DNA from: Candidatus Brevefilum sp.
GTDB taxonomy: Bacteria; Chloroflexota; Anaerolineae; Anaerolineales; Anaerolineaceae
Assembly: GCA_029210815.1 (NCBI GenBank)
Contig: JARGGB010000005.1
Span: 1-64,000, forward strand
Direction: 5' to 3'
DNA: 64,000 nucleotides
Part shown: in pieces, positions 1 to 10,685 of the stretch
Layout: every line of letters begins with the position of its first letter
How positions within the stretch are numbered: position 1 is the stretch's first letter
Made by a program: the position numbers and the translations under genes
The notes under the pieces: generated by a model
Seen by the model: the letters and a program-made list of their open reading frames with translations, nothing else
The model's database searches: none
Told to the model about the DNA's origin: nothing

Positions 1-1
1 T

Positions 2-415
2 CGCTATCTCTGGCTCAAAAATCCAACCCGGTTGACCTCTAAACAAAAGCAAACCATGGACGATTTATCCACACATAATCTAAAAACAGCAAAAGCTTAT
101 CAGATGCGCCTGACCTTTCAAGAATTCTTTACGGTACCGGACCGTCAATCGGGTGAAGCGTTTCTTCAGCGCTGGTATACCTGGGTATCGCACAGTCAAT
201 TGGAGCCCATCATCGAGGCTGCTGAAACAATAAAAAAACATTGGGAGGGGATTCTCAATTGGCTAGATAGCCACATCTCTACGGGTATTCTTGAGGGTTT
301 CAATAGTCTTATCCAGGCGGCTAAAGCTCGGGCGCGTGGTTACCGTACCAACCGCAATTTGATCACTATGGCTTACCTTATCGCCGGAAATCTCGATTAT
401 GGCTTACCCACATAA
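2..415 (+). pseudogene. C-terminal part of an ISL3-family-like transposase, truncated by the window edge
   Basis: Frame open from base 2 (RYLWLKNPTRLTSKQKQTM...); C-terminal motif GILEGFNSLIQAAKARARGYRTNRNLITMAYL is typical of ISL3/DDE transposases. Could be intact beyond the window. Confidence 0.75.
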
Positions 416-438
416 AACAGCGAGGAACCGCAAAAAGG

Positions 439-834
439 ATGCGTCAATTTATTCAGTATCTGGTCAAAAACCAGGATGGTCTCTTGGATCCAGACTGTCG
501 GGCACACCTGCAACCAGGTGTTCACCGGCTGGGAGCGATTGAAGGGAATGTGGATAAATTGGTTGTCAGACGGCTCAAAGGTCGAGGAAGGAGCTGGAGC
601 TTGGATGGGGCTAAAGCCATGTTAGCCGTTTGCCGTCATAAGGATAAATTGAAGCAAAGCGCCTTCAAACCTTTTGAAAAGTCTCCTGCAAAAAAGCATA
701 GGAAAGACAAGGTAGCTAAGGATGATCATGGTGAATGGTTGCAAGCTGGTGTCCCATCGCTTTATTCTTCGCACCAAAATCGGCCATGGGCAAGAATATT
801 GCGGGATAGAATACATCCATCGGAAGTTCTCTGA
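439..834 (+). pseudogene. ISLre2/UPF0236-like transposase C-terminal fragment
   Basis: AIEGNVDKLVVRRLKGRGRSWSLDGAKAMLAVCRHKDKL resembles the conserved C-terminal block of ISLre2-type transposases; the N-terminal portion is absent. Confidence 0.6.
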
Positions 835-1089
835 TTTGTTTAAATATGCAATTCCTTGACAGAAACTTAAGTAGACTTAATCTTGGCTTTAAGGTACAAT
901 TTTCAAAGTGAAAAGTTTGGCTACTTATTGTTTATTAGAATGGTAATAAAGTGAATTATTTTTCCGTTTAAATTTTCGACAATTCATACCTGATCAAAGG
1001 AACCCTTTTCCAAATGTATTGCGCTCATCCAGCACAGTCGGCACCAGGCATACCAGGGGTAAGGGGAAAAATTCTTGAGGAGAAATAAG

Positions 1090-4000
1090 ATGAAACGTTT
1101 TCTGACTTACGTATTAACCATTGTTGTAGGGCTTTCTTTATTCTTTTTCAATGCTGGCCTGGTTGAAACTGTATCAGCCCGAGAATTACCAACGCGCGTT
1201 GTTGGTAAACATACAATGCCGGCGGTCGCCTCTGAACAGTCTTCACTTGAGGATCTCGTCGGGGCGTACGATATTCCTGGAGATGCCTCTGAAAAGGTAT
1301 CAGACGCGATATTAACGGCTGGGACTGTTGAGAAAGCAACTGCTGCTAACCTCCTATCAACGTTTACTTTTACCCCGATTGCTGACACGTATTTAAGGCA
1401 AGACGCGGCCACTACAAATTATGGTGGTGCCGTAGTATTGCAGGTGGAACCCGAAAGTACTAAACTCAAACGCACCTTGTTGAAGTTCGATTTGAGCAGT
1501 CTGGCAGCAGGTTTAGTGGTTGATTCGGCTACCTTAATCCTTGAAAAAACAGTCGGAGACGATACCCTTTATGACGTCGGTGTGTATAAAATGCTTAATA
1601 CAACACCTGCACAGTCATGGGCAGAAATGACGGCGACGTGGAATACCTATAATGGAACGACGGGTTGGACTGGCGTGGGCGCTGAGGGAGATTATGATAC
1701 AACCCCGGGCGCAACAACCTCTGTCAGCGTTGAAGGTACCTATACCTGGGATGTGACAACAATTGCCCAATCCTGGGTGAGTGGAACTTCACCAAATAAT
1801 GGCATACTGCTCAAAGGTATCACTGAACAAAAAGGCGGTCAACCATTATTTCAATTCAGCAGCAAGGAAGGAACCGTTTCCCCTCAATTAATTCTTGAGG
1901 TTTCCCAGGCGTCAGGGGCAGATCTTCAGGTAACCAAAACTGTTGATGACCTGGTCCCATTTGTGGATCAGGCGATCACCTACACTGTCGTTGTATTGAA
2001 TAACGGTCCAGATACTGCTAATAATATCAAAGTATCTGACCAGCTTCAAACGGGCCTGACGTATGTTTCCAGCACGGTTTCACAAGGCACTTACACTAAT
2101 ACAACGGGCATCTGGGACGTCGGCAATCTTGCTGCCGCCGGTGAAGCAACGCTTACCATCACAGCAACCGTGAATAGTGACGTAACACCGCTAACTGTCA
2201 TACCAAATACTGCCAGTATTCTTGCAGTGGATGAGGTAGACCTGCTCCCTGATAATGACACAGACAGCGTCGATATCACTGTGGGTCCAATTGGGTCTTC
2301 CAATTTAATCGTGACCAAAGTTGTCAATGATAATACGCCTGATGAAGGACAAACCATCACCTACACAGTCAATGTGAAAAATGATGCTGGTTCAACCGAT
2401 CCAGCTACCAGCGTCGTCATCGAAGATCTCCTCCCGTCTGGGGTTACATTTGTGTCATATACCGCCGCAGCAGGCACTTACGATCACACCACAGGATTGT
2501 GGCAGGTTGGGACCATCGCCATAAATCAAAACTTTAATCTTGTTATCACTGCCACGGTGAACAGCAGCACAGCTGCCACACAAATTGTCAACACCGCCAG
2601 TGTAAAGTCAATGGATCAGGCAGACCCAGTCCCCGGCAATGATTCAGCCTCGGTCTCAGTCACGGTTAATGGTGCTGACCTTGCCGTGACAAAAACTGTC
2701 GATAACCCCACGCCAATTGTTGGAGCCTCAATTACCTATACCGTCGTTGTTAAGAATAATGGCCCTTTGAAGGCGAATAACATTACCATCACCGACCTGC
2801 TGCCCGAAGGTGTGACCTATGTTTCCAGTACGATTTCACAAGGGACGGCTTACAACCCAGTCACTGGCGATTGGTTTGTCAACGATCTGAACGCTTTAGC
2901 CAGCGCCACACTGACAATCACGGCAACTGTGGACTACGGTTCAGAGACAACCATCACAAACACAGCCAGTGTGACCAGTGTCGTGGAGAAAGATTCAATC
3001 ACAGGCAATAACGCTGCCAGCGTTGATATCACCCTGACCGAGACTGACCTGAGCGTCACTAAAACGGCGGACCCATCGGTTGTGAATGAAGGAGACACAC
3101 TCACTTACACGGTGACCGTCTCCAACCTTGGGCCGAATAATGCCACATTGATATCAATCTATGATATGCTTCCAGCAGGTGTAACTTATGTCTCATCAAG
3201 CAGTTCTCAAGGGACGTATGACCCTGTCACGGGTTTATGGGAGCCCCTTACCCTAGCAAATGGCGAAAATACAAATCTCACAATAACCACCTCCGTTGAC
3301 ACCGGTACAGCGACCCAAACAATCACAAACGCAGCCTCAATTTCATATGCGGGACAAGTGGACTCCGTGACAGCGAACAATGTTGGCGAAGCTTCCGTCC
3401 AGGTTCGAGGTGCTGATCTTTCTATTGTAAAAACAGTCAACAACGCTTTTCCTGTACAGGGTGAAAATGTGATTTTTACACTGACCCTCACCAACAACGG
3501 GCCAGATGAGGCAACAAATATTGATGTCAAAGATGAACTTTCTTATGTCCTTGATTTTTTATTCTATACTACCAGCCAGGGAACCTATGATCCGGAAACA
3601 AGCATTTGGACTGTTGGTAATTTAGCCAACGGCAGCACTGCCACCCTGGAAATTGTTACCACCCTGGCAGAAGGGATTACTTTTGAAAACAGTGCGATTG
3701 TTTTGCATTCCGATCAGCCGGATTCAGCAACTGCAAACAATTTTTCAACGGTAACCCTGTCAGGCTCACAATATTTTAGCGCTGGTGCCTGTGTCATTGA
3801 TATGGGCATACCTACAACTGCAGCAGGACTTAAACCTTATGGTTTGATTTATGACCTCGTGATGAATTACCAGGTTCCAATTTACTGGTCCATCGATCCT
3901 GGAAAAGCCCAGGATGGGGTGGACTTCAGTGTTGATGGTAAGGATTATGCGGGCGGGCCGTTTATCATACCTGCGGAGTGGGTGTCCATTGCCCAACCTG

Positions 4001-7000
4001 CACTGGATGAATGGGCGCTAAAAGGTGTTGTCATCGATTGCGGGTTGTCAGCTTTCACAGCGCCTATTTATGACACAGTCTCAAGCATCCCAAATTCCGT
4101 CTTAGACAGGCAAAATGGTTCCATTGCGGCTAGCGCCTTTTTTACACCGGCAGAAATTCCAACCACTGCATATAAAATTGGCACTCCCGATGACCTTGTC
4201 AATTGTGACGATATTTATGTCATGCCGCATGCTGACCCTCAAAATTGGTCTGATAGCACAAAAACAATCTTCGAGAATTTCATCATGGATGGGGGGGCAT
4301 TATGGGCAGCATGCCATGCGGTCAGCGCTTTGGAAGCACCAAATTACGCCGGCATGAACTTCCTGAGTGACCCGGGCTTGTTGGATTGGAATCAACACGC
4401 TGATGCATCACACATTTTCCCGTATTTATATGATCCTGAATCGTTTGATGACCCCTTGATGCAGTTTATTGGAAATATCGAAGGTGCTCTCAATTCTGGC
4501 TCTGAGCAAATCTACATGCCCGTCAAAGGCGGCATCTGGCGGCCAACCACGACCGTGGCGGTTTGGGATCCCAATCAAGCTGATGTGCTTGCCGGCACAT
4601 TAACCGATGGCGAGGCAGCTTTAGTTGCTTATGGCCGCGCCTATGGCAACCCGGATTACGGCATGGTCATGTATGTCGCCTCTCACAACTTCCAGGATGG
4701 TTCGGTAGCAGAAAATACGGCTGCCGCTCGAACGATCGGGAACCTTCTTCTCCTTGCTGGCATTGAAAACAGACCGCAAATAAGAGCGGAAATTCCGGAT
4801 TATGTTTTCGCCGGGGAGACGGCTTACCTGACGGCAGAGATTTCAGGGGGGACGCCGCCTTATTCTTATGAGTGGACGAGTTCATGCGGCGGCACTTTTG
4901 AGGATGCCACTGCTGCAACGACCACCTTTACAGCACCCATCGTGACAGAAGAAACCGCCTGCATCATCCGTCTTGTTGCGCAGGACGCTTGTAACAGATT
5001 TAACTATTATGGTAACCCTGTCATCATTCGCGGTGCGAGAGGCCTTGAGGTCAGCAAATCAGTAACACCAGAAAAAGCAACCGGCGGCGACCTGGTGACC
5101 TACACTATCATTCCGGAATATACGGGTACCTTGGGATTATCAGACCTTGTGATCTCTGACCCCATCCCTGAACATACATCCTATGTAGGATGTACTGGGG
5201 ATTGTGTCTATGACTCTGTTTCGGATACAGTCACCTGGAACATCGGCAGCAATTTGCCAGGTACAGACGGCATTGTGGTGGGAAACCCCACAGCCTCTGG
5301 CACGGAAACGAAATTAGCTTCTGCAGACACTTATATTAAGAAGGATAAACCTCTTGAAAACAGAGGAACAGACACCACTTTATTAATAAATCCATCCACA
5401 ACGGCAACAAAACACACATTACTCCAGTTCCCACTATCTGGAATCCCGTCCGGGGCAACAATCACAAATGCAACGATGTATGTTAATGTTACAATAGCAA
5501 AAGATAACACAGCAACGGTCTATCCCCTGATCTCCTCCTGGACGGAAACTACCGCGGTTTGGGGAACCGGCTGGGCGGCTACGTCCTTCACTACCGCTGA
5601 TTATGATACAACAACCTCCTATGGAACGATTTTGAATTCCACAACAAGTTGGAAGTCCGTTAATGTGACCGATTTAGTGGACCGCTGGATCAATCAAGGC
5701 TTGACAAATAATGGCGTGGTCCTGATTGCCGGGGGCACAGTTGAAGCTGATGCGAAATATTTCAGCAGGGAAGCAAGTGCTGATCTAAATGATCCATACC
5801 TTAAGATTGATTGGGTGCTGCCGGCCACCACAGGCAGCAGGGTCAGCCTGACTCCAGAACCCTTATATGTGTCAGAAAACGGGCTGGTTACGGTGACCAT
5901 GGATGTGAATTTGTCCTATAACGCAACGCCTGTGGATATTACCCCACCAGCAGATTTGACCATTAACGGTGGTGTGTCGGCTGTTCTGGTTAGCGGTCCT
6001 GAACCTGCCAGTGATACAATTTCATCTGGCGGTGGCACGGTTAGTTTTACCTATGTATATGATGTATCAGCAGGAGAATTGCCGAGCTCTCTAACGTTCT
6101 CTGGGACACCGACTACCACAGCCAGTGATGTATCCTTTGTTGAAGGAGAATCTAAAAATGTTCTTGTTGTGCCAGTGTTGACGTTTCAGGTCAGAGTGGA
6201 TGACCCTTTGGATGCAACGGTAAACCAGATCACAAATACAGTTTCAGCCTGTGACTCGCTTGCATTTGCAGACCCCAACTGTCGCTATGATGATGCGGTT
6301 ATTTCGACCTATTCCGCTGGCGCTTCAATTGGTGACTCAATTTGGTTAGATGAGGACAGTGATGGTGTGCAGGATGCCGGTGAATCGGGCATTGCCAATG
6401 TTGAGGTGCTCGCCACCTGGTACGGCCCGGATGGTGTAGCTGGCGGTGGCGATGATGTCACATATTCCACCTGGACGGACAGCAACGGGGAGTATCTGTT
6501 TACAGACTTACCAGCAGGCAATTACAGCATCGCTGTGAACACAGATACTCTTGCAGATGGCTTGGAAGCCAACCCAACTTACGATAGTGACGGAATTGCG
6601 ACGGCGAATACCACAAAGTTGACTGTGACAGCTGGTGAAGAAAGCGATGTGGCTGACTTTGGCTACAACTGGTCCGCCACATCGGATGTGACAGGCGGTA
6701 CTGGTCTTGGCGCAATCGGCGACAGCTTGTGGATTGATGCTGATGGCGACGGTATTCAGGACCCGGGGGAACCCGGCCTGGGTGGCGTCACCGTGACCTT
6801 GTATACCGATCCTGATGGTGATGGCATCTACGATACGCCCTATGCAACAACGGTAACCGCGGCAGATGGCAGCTATATTTTTGACAATCTTCCTGCTGGC
6901 GCCTATGTTGTTCAAGTTACGCCGCCTGATGGCTATACACCCACTGGCGATCCGGATGGGACGTTTGACAATCAGTCCAACCCAATCCCGCTGGCGCCAG

Positions 7001-10000
7001 GGGATGTGGTCGTCGGCATGGATTTTGGCTACCAGCCAAATGCAGGTGTTGGCGCGACCATCGGTGACAGCATTTGGTTAGATGCGGATACGGATGGATT
7101 CCACGACGCAGGAGAACCACCAATTTCAGGTGTCACGGTGAGCCTGATTGAAGACACCAATGGCAACGGGGTTTGGGATCCGGGGGAACCCATCATTTCT
7201 TCCACTGTCACAGATGCAAATGGTACTTATTCATTCGACGGCGTTCCTGTTGGCGGTGATTACCTCGTTTGGGTCAATGATACAAACGGTGTCTTGAGTG
7301 ATTTGGCGCCCACTTATGATTCCGATGAAATAGCTACAGCAAATATCAGTGCTGTGACAGACTTAACTGCATTGGGCGACGACAGCCAGGATTTTGGGTA
7401 TGCGCCCCCAGCACAAATTGATGAAAACAGCTCAATATCTTCTACCATTTGGTTTGACACAAATGGTGATGGGGTTCAAAACATTGATGAGATTGGCATC
7501 CCGGGTGTTTTGGTAACCCTGACGGATGGTGAAAAAACCTGGACGACCTACACGGACGCAAATGGTGATTACTTCTTTGGCGATCTTCCCGCCGGTGACT
7601 ACACCGTGACGGTTGATCCATCTAATTTTGAACCCGGTGGTATCTTAGAAACACTTTTAACCACCTATGACTCTGATGGTGGATTTGATAATACTTCAGA
7701 GGTCACACTGCTGACCAATGACTCTGCCGATATTAATCAGGATTTTGGTTATACCGGTACAGATCCCCTGTTGAACAGCCTGAGTTCATCGGTTTATGTT
7801 GATGCAGATGGGGATGGCAGACGTGACTCTAAAGAACCTGGTATTGAAGGCATTGTTGTTGAATTGCTTTGGTATGGACCGGATGGTGTTCCTGGCGGTG
7901 ATGATGATGTGATTTACACAACCATCACAGGGCCAGATGGAAACTATAGTTTTGAGAATCTTCCCGACGGTTTGTTTGATATATACATTGATGTCGAGGC
8001 ATACAGCAAACCAGGCGGGCTGCTGGAAGGTTTGAACCCCACAGATGTCGGATTAGATGCAGCAGCAACCATTGATTTAGATTCAGATAATTTGATTCCC
8101 TCTGGAATAACAACCACAACCGTACCCTTTGGCTTCTCACCCTCTGATGGTTTTGGAGACGAAGGAGTCATTGGCGATGTCATTTACATTGACCTGGATG
8201 GGGATGGGATGCCCGATTCAGGGGAAGGTATTCCCGGGGTTCTGGTAACCCTGACAGATGGTACGGATACCTGGACAACCTACACCGATGCAAACGGCAA
8301 TTACATCTTTGGAGACCTCCCTGCCGGCGTTTATACTGTGACGGTTGACCCGACAAACTTCGGTCTTGGAGGGGTATTAGAGGGATTGACAAATGCTTAT
8401 GACCCGGATGGGGGTGGGGATAATACATCCTCAGTAACGCTGATTTCCAATCTGGCTGTTAATCTTGATCAGGATTTTGGATATACCGGAACAAATAGCA
8501 ACCTGAACAGTGTTACCTCAACAGTATTTGTAGACATTGATGGCGATGGTATCCAGGATACAGGCGAAGAAGGCATTAAAGGTGTGGTTGTTGAATTAAC
8601 CTGGTATGGTCCTGATGGCGTCCCTGGGGGGGGGGATGATGTCATCTATACAACCCTGACTGACGCGAACGGGGATTATACCTTTGATTATTTACCTGAT
8701 GGGTATTACAGTATTACAACGGATCTGGATGCAAATACAGATCCTGGTGGTGTTCTTGAAGGTTTATATCCCACAGATCCGGGATTGGATCGAACAGGAA
8801 CATTCTCACTTGACCCAGATAACTCATCTGGGGTAGGCGTGACAGAAACTGATCAGAGCATGGGAAATTCACCAAGTTCTAAATTACTCAATACTGGATT
8901 AATCGGAGACTCCATTTTCCTCGACCTGGACGGTGATGGCATTCAAAGTCCCGATGAAGGGTTGGAAGGTGTAGTTGTAGAACTTTACGACAGCACTGGC
9001 ACGATTTTACTGGCGACAACCACAACCAACGAAAACGGTAACTACTATTTTGGTGGTCTGGGTATTGATAGCACCTACATTGTTAAAGTAGATACCACCA
9101 CCTTACCTAACGGCGGCATCGGACTTACGAACACCGTAGATCCCGATTTGGGTGCTGATAGCACATCACAATTTACGATTACCGCTACAGAATTGATCCA
9201 ATTGGATCAGGATTTTGGTTACCAAGCCACAACCCCGAACACAATTTCAGGCACAATCTGGAAGGATTTAGATGGTGATGGCTTTATGGATGCAACTGAG
9301 GTCGAGGGATTGGCTGGGATAACAATTACCCTGTATGATGAATTTGGAAACATTGTTGCCACAACGACGACAGATGAAAATGGGGATTATAGCTTCCCTG
9401 GTTTGCCCGATGGCACCTACACGGTTGATGTGACGGATGATGCGAATCTCTTGAATGGTTACTGGCATTCAGAGGGTACTGCTGGTGTCGATGGCTACAG
9501 TCAGTCTGATCCATATACAGTGGCTGTTAGCGGTGGTGAGCTTGTTGAAAGTGATTTTGGTTACTACCAAACTCCAGCTTCCGTCGGCAGCTTCGTTTGG
9601 AACGATATAGATGCTGATGGTATCCAGGATACAGGTGAAATGGGCATCGCCAACCTGAAAGTCACCCTGACGATTACTTATCCGAACGGCGATGAGGTTG
9701 TCCTTGTAACATTCACAGATGCCAATGGCGAGTACAGTTTCGATAATCTCCTACTGGATGAAAATTATAACGGTGCCGGTCCCGGTGAACCCACCTTTAC
9801 CCTCACGGCTGAAATCCCTTCAGGTTACTATGTCTCCGAAGCGAATGTCGGCGTAGACGATACTGTTGACTCAGATGGTGCTTGGTCTGAAGCAGGTTCG
9901 ACAGTGACGCTAGCCTCTGGAACACTGGTCATGGGAGTTGAGAACCTCGATGTTGACTTTGGTCTGACAGCCTCACCCACGGCGTTATTCCTGCCCACGA

Positions 10001-10302
10001 ATTTCAAAGCAGATTACGCCAATGGCGGTGTGCGCTTAAGCTGGGATTCTCAGAACCCAATTATTCGCCGCTTCAGGATAGAGGTGTCAAATGAAGCATC
10101 AATTGAGCGAGAATGGGCAGAACTGGCGGTGGTCAATGCCGAATTTGGCACCATTCATTACGAGTGGTTCGATCAAAATACGGTACCGGGTATCGTTTAT
10201 AACTACAAGCTGATTGTGATTTACGATGGTGACACGTATGAGGTTGGCCCTGCTTCAATTACCGGTCCGTTTAATACATTCGTTCCACTAATAAATAAGT
10301 GA
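1090..10302 (+). CDS. Giant secreted repeat protein: signal peptide, two DNRLRE-like modules, DUF11 repeats, SdrD-B-like repeats, C-terminal FN3-like module
   Basis: ATG at 1090 preceded by GAGGAG (the ORF-track start at 1075 is a TTG). Signal-like MKRFLTYVLTIVVGLSLFFFNAGLVETVSA; repeated (A)DLxVTKTV...YTVVVxNNGP; repeated IGDSIWLDxDxDGxQDxGExGIxGVxV...G.Y.F.DLPAG.Y. Confidence 0.9.
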   Translation: MKRFLTYVLTIVVGLSLFFFNAGLVETVSARELPTRVVGKHTMPAVASEQSSLEDLVGAYDIPGDASEKVSDAILTAGTVEKATAANLLSTFTFTPIADTYLRQDAATTNYGGAVVLQVEPESTKLKRTLLKFDLSSLAAGLVVDSATLILEKTVGDDTLYDVGVYKMLNTTPAQSWAEMTATWNTYNGTTGWTGVGAEGDYDTTPGATTSVSVEGTYTWDVTTIAQSWVSGTSPNNGILLKGITEQKGGQPLFQFSSKEGTVSPQLILEVSQASGADLQVTKTVDDLVPFVDQAITYTVVVLNNGPDTANNIKVSDQLQTGLTYVSSTVSQGTYTNTTGIWDVGNLAAAGEATLTITATVNSDVTPLTVIPNTASILAVDEVDLLPDNDTDSVDITVGPIGSSNLIVTKVVNDNTPDEGQTITYTVNVKNDAGSTDPATSVVIEDLLPSGVTFVSYTAAAGTYDHTTGLWQVGTIAINQNFNLVITATVNSSTAATQIVNTASVKSMDQADPVPGNDSASVSVTVNGADLAVTKTVDNPTPIVGASITYTVVVKNNGPLKANNITITDLLPEGVTYVSSTISQGTAYNPVTGDWFVNDLNALASATLTITATVDYGSETTITNTASVTSVVEKDSITGNNAASVDITLTETDLSVTKTADPSVVNEGDTLTYTVTVSNLGPNNATLISIYDMLPAGVTYVSSSSSQGTYDPVTGLWEPLTLANGENTNLTITTSVDTGTATQTITNAASISYAGQVDSVTANNVGEASVQVRGADLSIVKTVNNAFPVQGENVIFTLTLTNNGPDEATNIDVKDELSYVLDFLFYTTSQGTYDPETSIWTVGNLANGSTATLEIVTTLAEGITFENSAIVLHSDQPDSATANNFSTVTLSGSQYFSAGACVIDMGIPTTAAGLKPYGLIYDLVMNYQVPIYWSIDPGKAQDGVDFSVDGKDYAGGPFIIPAEWVSIAQPALDEWALKGVVIDCGLSAFTAPIYDTVSSIPNSVLDRQNGSIAASAFFTPAEIPTTAYKIGTPDDLVNCDDIYVMPHADPQNWSDSTKTIFENFIMDGGALWAACHAVSALEAPNYAGMNFLSDPGLLDWNQHADASHIFPYLYDPESFDDPLMQFIGNIEGALNSGSEQIYMPVKGGIWRPTTTVAVWDPNQADVLAGTLTDGEAALVAYGRAYGNPDYGMVMYVASHNFQDGSVAENTAAARTIGNLLLLAGIENRPQIRAEIPDYVFAGETAYLTAEISGGTPPYSYEWTSSCGGTFEDATAATTTFTAPIVTEETACIIRLVAQDACNRFNYYGNPVIIRGARGLEVSKSVTPEKATGGDLVTYTIIPEYTGTLGLSDLVISDPIPEHTSYVGCTGDCVYDSVSDTVTWNIGSNLPGTDGIVVGNPTASGTETKLASADTYIKKDKPLENRGTDTTLLINPSTTATKHTLLQFPLSGIPSGATITNATMYVNVTIAKDNTATVYPLISSWTETTAVWGTGWAATSFTTADYDTTTSYGTILNSTTSWKSVNVTDLVDRWINQGLTNNGVVLIAGGTVEADAKYFSREASADLNDPYLKIDWVLPATTGSRVSLTPEPLYVSENGLVTVTMDVNLSYNATPVDITPPADLTINGGVSAVLVSGPEPASDTISSGGGTVSFTYVYDVSAGELPSSLTFSGTPTTTASDVSFVEGESKNVLVVPVLTFQVRVDDPLDATVNQITNTVSACDSLAFADPNCRYDDAVISTYSAGASIGDSIWLDEDSDGVQDAGESGIANVEVLATWYGPDGVAGGGDDVTYSTWTDSNGEYLFTDLPAGNYSIAVNTDTLADGLEANPTYDSDGIATANTTKLTVTAGEESDVADFGYNWSATSDVTGGTGLGAIGDSLWIDADGDGIQDPGEPGLGGVTVTLYTDPDGDGIYDTPYATTVTAADGSYIFDNLPAGAYVVQVTPPDGYTPTGDPDGTFDNQSNPIPLAPGDVVVGMDFGYQPNAGVGATIGDSIWLDADTDGFHDAGEPPISGVTVSLIEDTNGNGVWDPGEPIISSTVTDANGTYSFDGVPVGGDYLVWVNDTNGVLSDLAPTYDSDEIATANISAVTDLTALGDDSQDFGYAPPAQIDENSSISSTIWFDTNGDGVQNIDEIGIPGVLVTLTDGEKTWTTYTDANGDYFFGDLPAGDYTVTVDPSNFEPGGILETLLTTYDSDGGFDNTSEVTLLTNDSADINQDFGYTGTDPLLNSLSSSVYVDADGDGRRDSKEPGIEGIVVELLWYGPDGVPGGDDDVIYTTITGPDGNYSFENLPDGLFDIYIDVEAYSKPGGLLEGLNPTDVGLDAAATIDLDSDNLIPSGITTTTVPFGFSPSDGFGDEGVIGDVIYIDLDGDGMPDSGEGIPGVLVTLTDGTDTWTTYTDANGNYIFGDLPAGVYTVTVDPTNFGLGGVLEGLTNAYDPDGGGDNTSSVTLISNLAVNLDQDFGYTGTNSNLNSVTSTVFVDIDGDGIQDTGEEGIKGVVVELTWYGPDGVPGGGDDVIYTTLTDANGDYTFDYLPDGYYSITTDLDANTDPGGVLEGLYPTDPGLDRTGTFSLDPDNSSGVGVTETDQSMGNSPSSKLLNTGLIGDSIFLDLDGDGIQSPDEGLEGVVVELYDSTGTILLATTTTNENGNYYFGGLGIDSTYIVKVDTTTLPNGGIGLTNTVDPDLGADSTSQFTITATELIQLDQDFGYQATTPNTISGTIWKDLDGDGFMDATEVEGLAGITITLYDEFGNIVATTTTDENGDYSFPGLPDGTYTVDVTDDANLLNGYWHSEGTAGVDGYSQSDPYTVAVSGGELVESDFGYYQTPASVGSFVWNDIDADGIQDTGEMGIANLKVTLTITYPNGDEVVLVTFTDANGEYSFDNLLLDENYNGAGPGEPTFTLTAEIPSGYYVSEANVGVDDTVDSDGAWSEAGSTVTLASGTLVMGVENLDVDFGLTASPTALFLPTNFKADYANGGVRLSWDSQNPIIRRFRIEVSNEASIEREWAELAVVNAEFGTIHYEWFDQNTVPGIVYNYKLIVIYDGDTYEVGPASITGPFNTFVPLINK
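1915..3765 (+). repeat. Array of about five DUF11 repeats inside the giant protein
   Basis: Successive GADLQVTKTV, SNLIVTKVV, GADLAVTKTV, TDLSVTKTAD, GADLSIVKTV units, each with a 'TYVSSxxSQGTYDxxTGxW' segment. Confidence 0.85.
6319..9970 (+). repeat. Array of ten SdrD-B/Cna-B-like repeats with DxDxDG calcium-type motifs
   Basis: Ten copies read directly: WLDEDSDGVQD, WIDADGDGIQD, WLDADTDGFHD, WFDTNGDGVQN, YVDADGDGRRD, YIDLDGDGMPD, FVDIDGDGIQD, FLDLDGDGIQS, WKDLDGDGFMD, WNDIDADGIQD. Confidence 0.85.
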
Positions 10303-10323
10303 TGACTAAATATCAAGATTGAA

Positions 10324-10357
10324 AATGGGTCTGTGAGGCTGTTTTCTCAGACCCATT
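10324..10357 (+). terminator. Hairpin between the giant repeat protein and the pqqD-like gene
   Basis: Perfect inverted repeat AATGGGTCTG (10324-10333)/CAGACCCATT (10348-10357); only a weak T-run further downstream. Confidence 0.5.
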
Positions 10358-10376
10358 CTATGGAGTAAATTTTTAA

Positions 10377-10673
10377 GTGACACAAAATTTAGAAGCTGTT
10401 TTTCAACACGATCCCAACATCGTCAGCCGAAATATCGCCGGCGAGATGATCCTTGTACCCATTCGCAGCAACGTCTCAGATATGGCTTTTGTTTATACCC
10501 TGAATGAAACTGGGGCGATGATCTGGGAAAATCTTAATGGGAAGAATTCATTGAACGAAATTATTCAGTTAATGGTTGAAGCCTACCAGGTCTCACCAGA
10601 GGAGGCACAGCAGGATATATCCGATTTAATCAACAACCTTCAAGACATTGATGCCCTGGAAGCGGTTTCCTAA
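10377..10673 (+). CDS. PqqD-like RiPP recognition element (RRE) protein
   Basis: 98 aa, GTG start; architecture ...FVYTLNETGAMIWENLNGKNSLNEIIQLMVEAYQVSPEEAQQDISDLINNLQDIDAL is PqqD-like; immediately upstream of a radical SAM gene. Confidence 0.85.
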   Translation: MTQNLEAVFQHDPNIVSRNIAGEMILVPIRSNVSDMAFVYTLNETGAMIWENLNGKNSLNEIIQLMVEAYQVSPEEAQQDISDLINNLQDIDALEAVS

Positions 10674-10685
10674 TAAAGGAATGAT

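Noticed and set aside
6508-6915. 135-aa minus-strand ORF in the SdrD-B array (and similar antisense ORFs at 1107-1412, 3207-3530, 7029-7211)
   Set aside because: Shadow ORFs opposite a repetitive coding frame; no start context or family motif.
6319-9970. DNA tandem repeats or CRISPR-like array
   Set aside because: Periodicity comes from diverged protein-domain repeats; no short identical direct repeats with unique spacers. No CRISPR array or cas gene was seen in the window.
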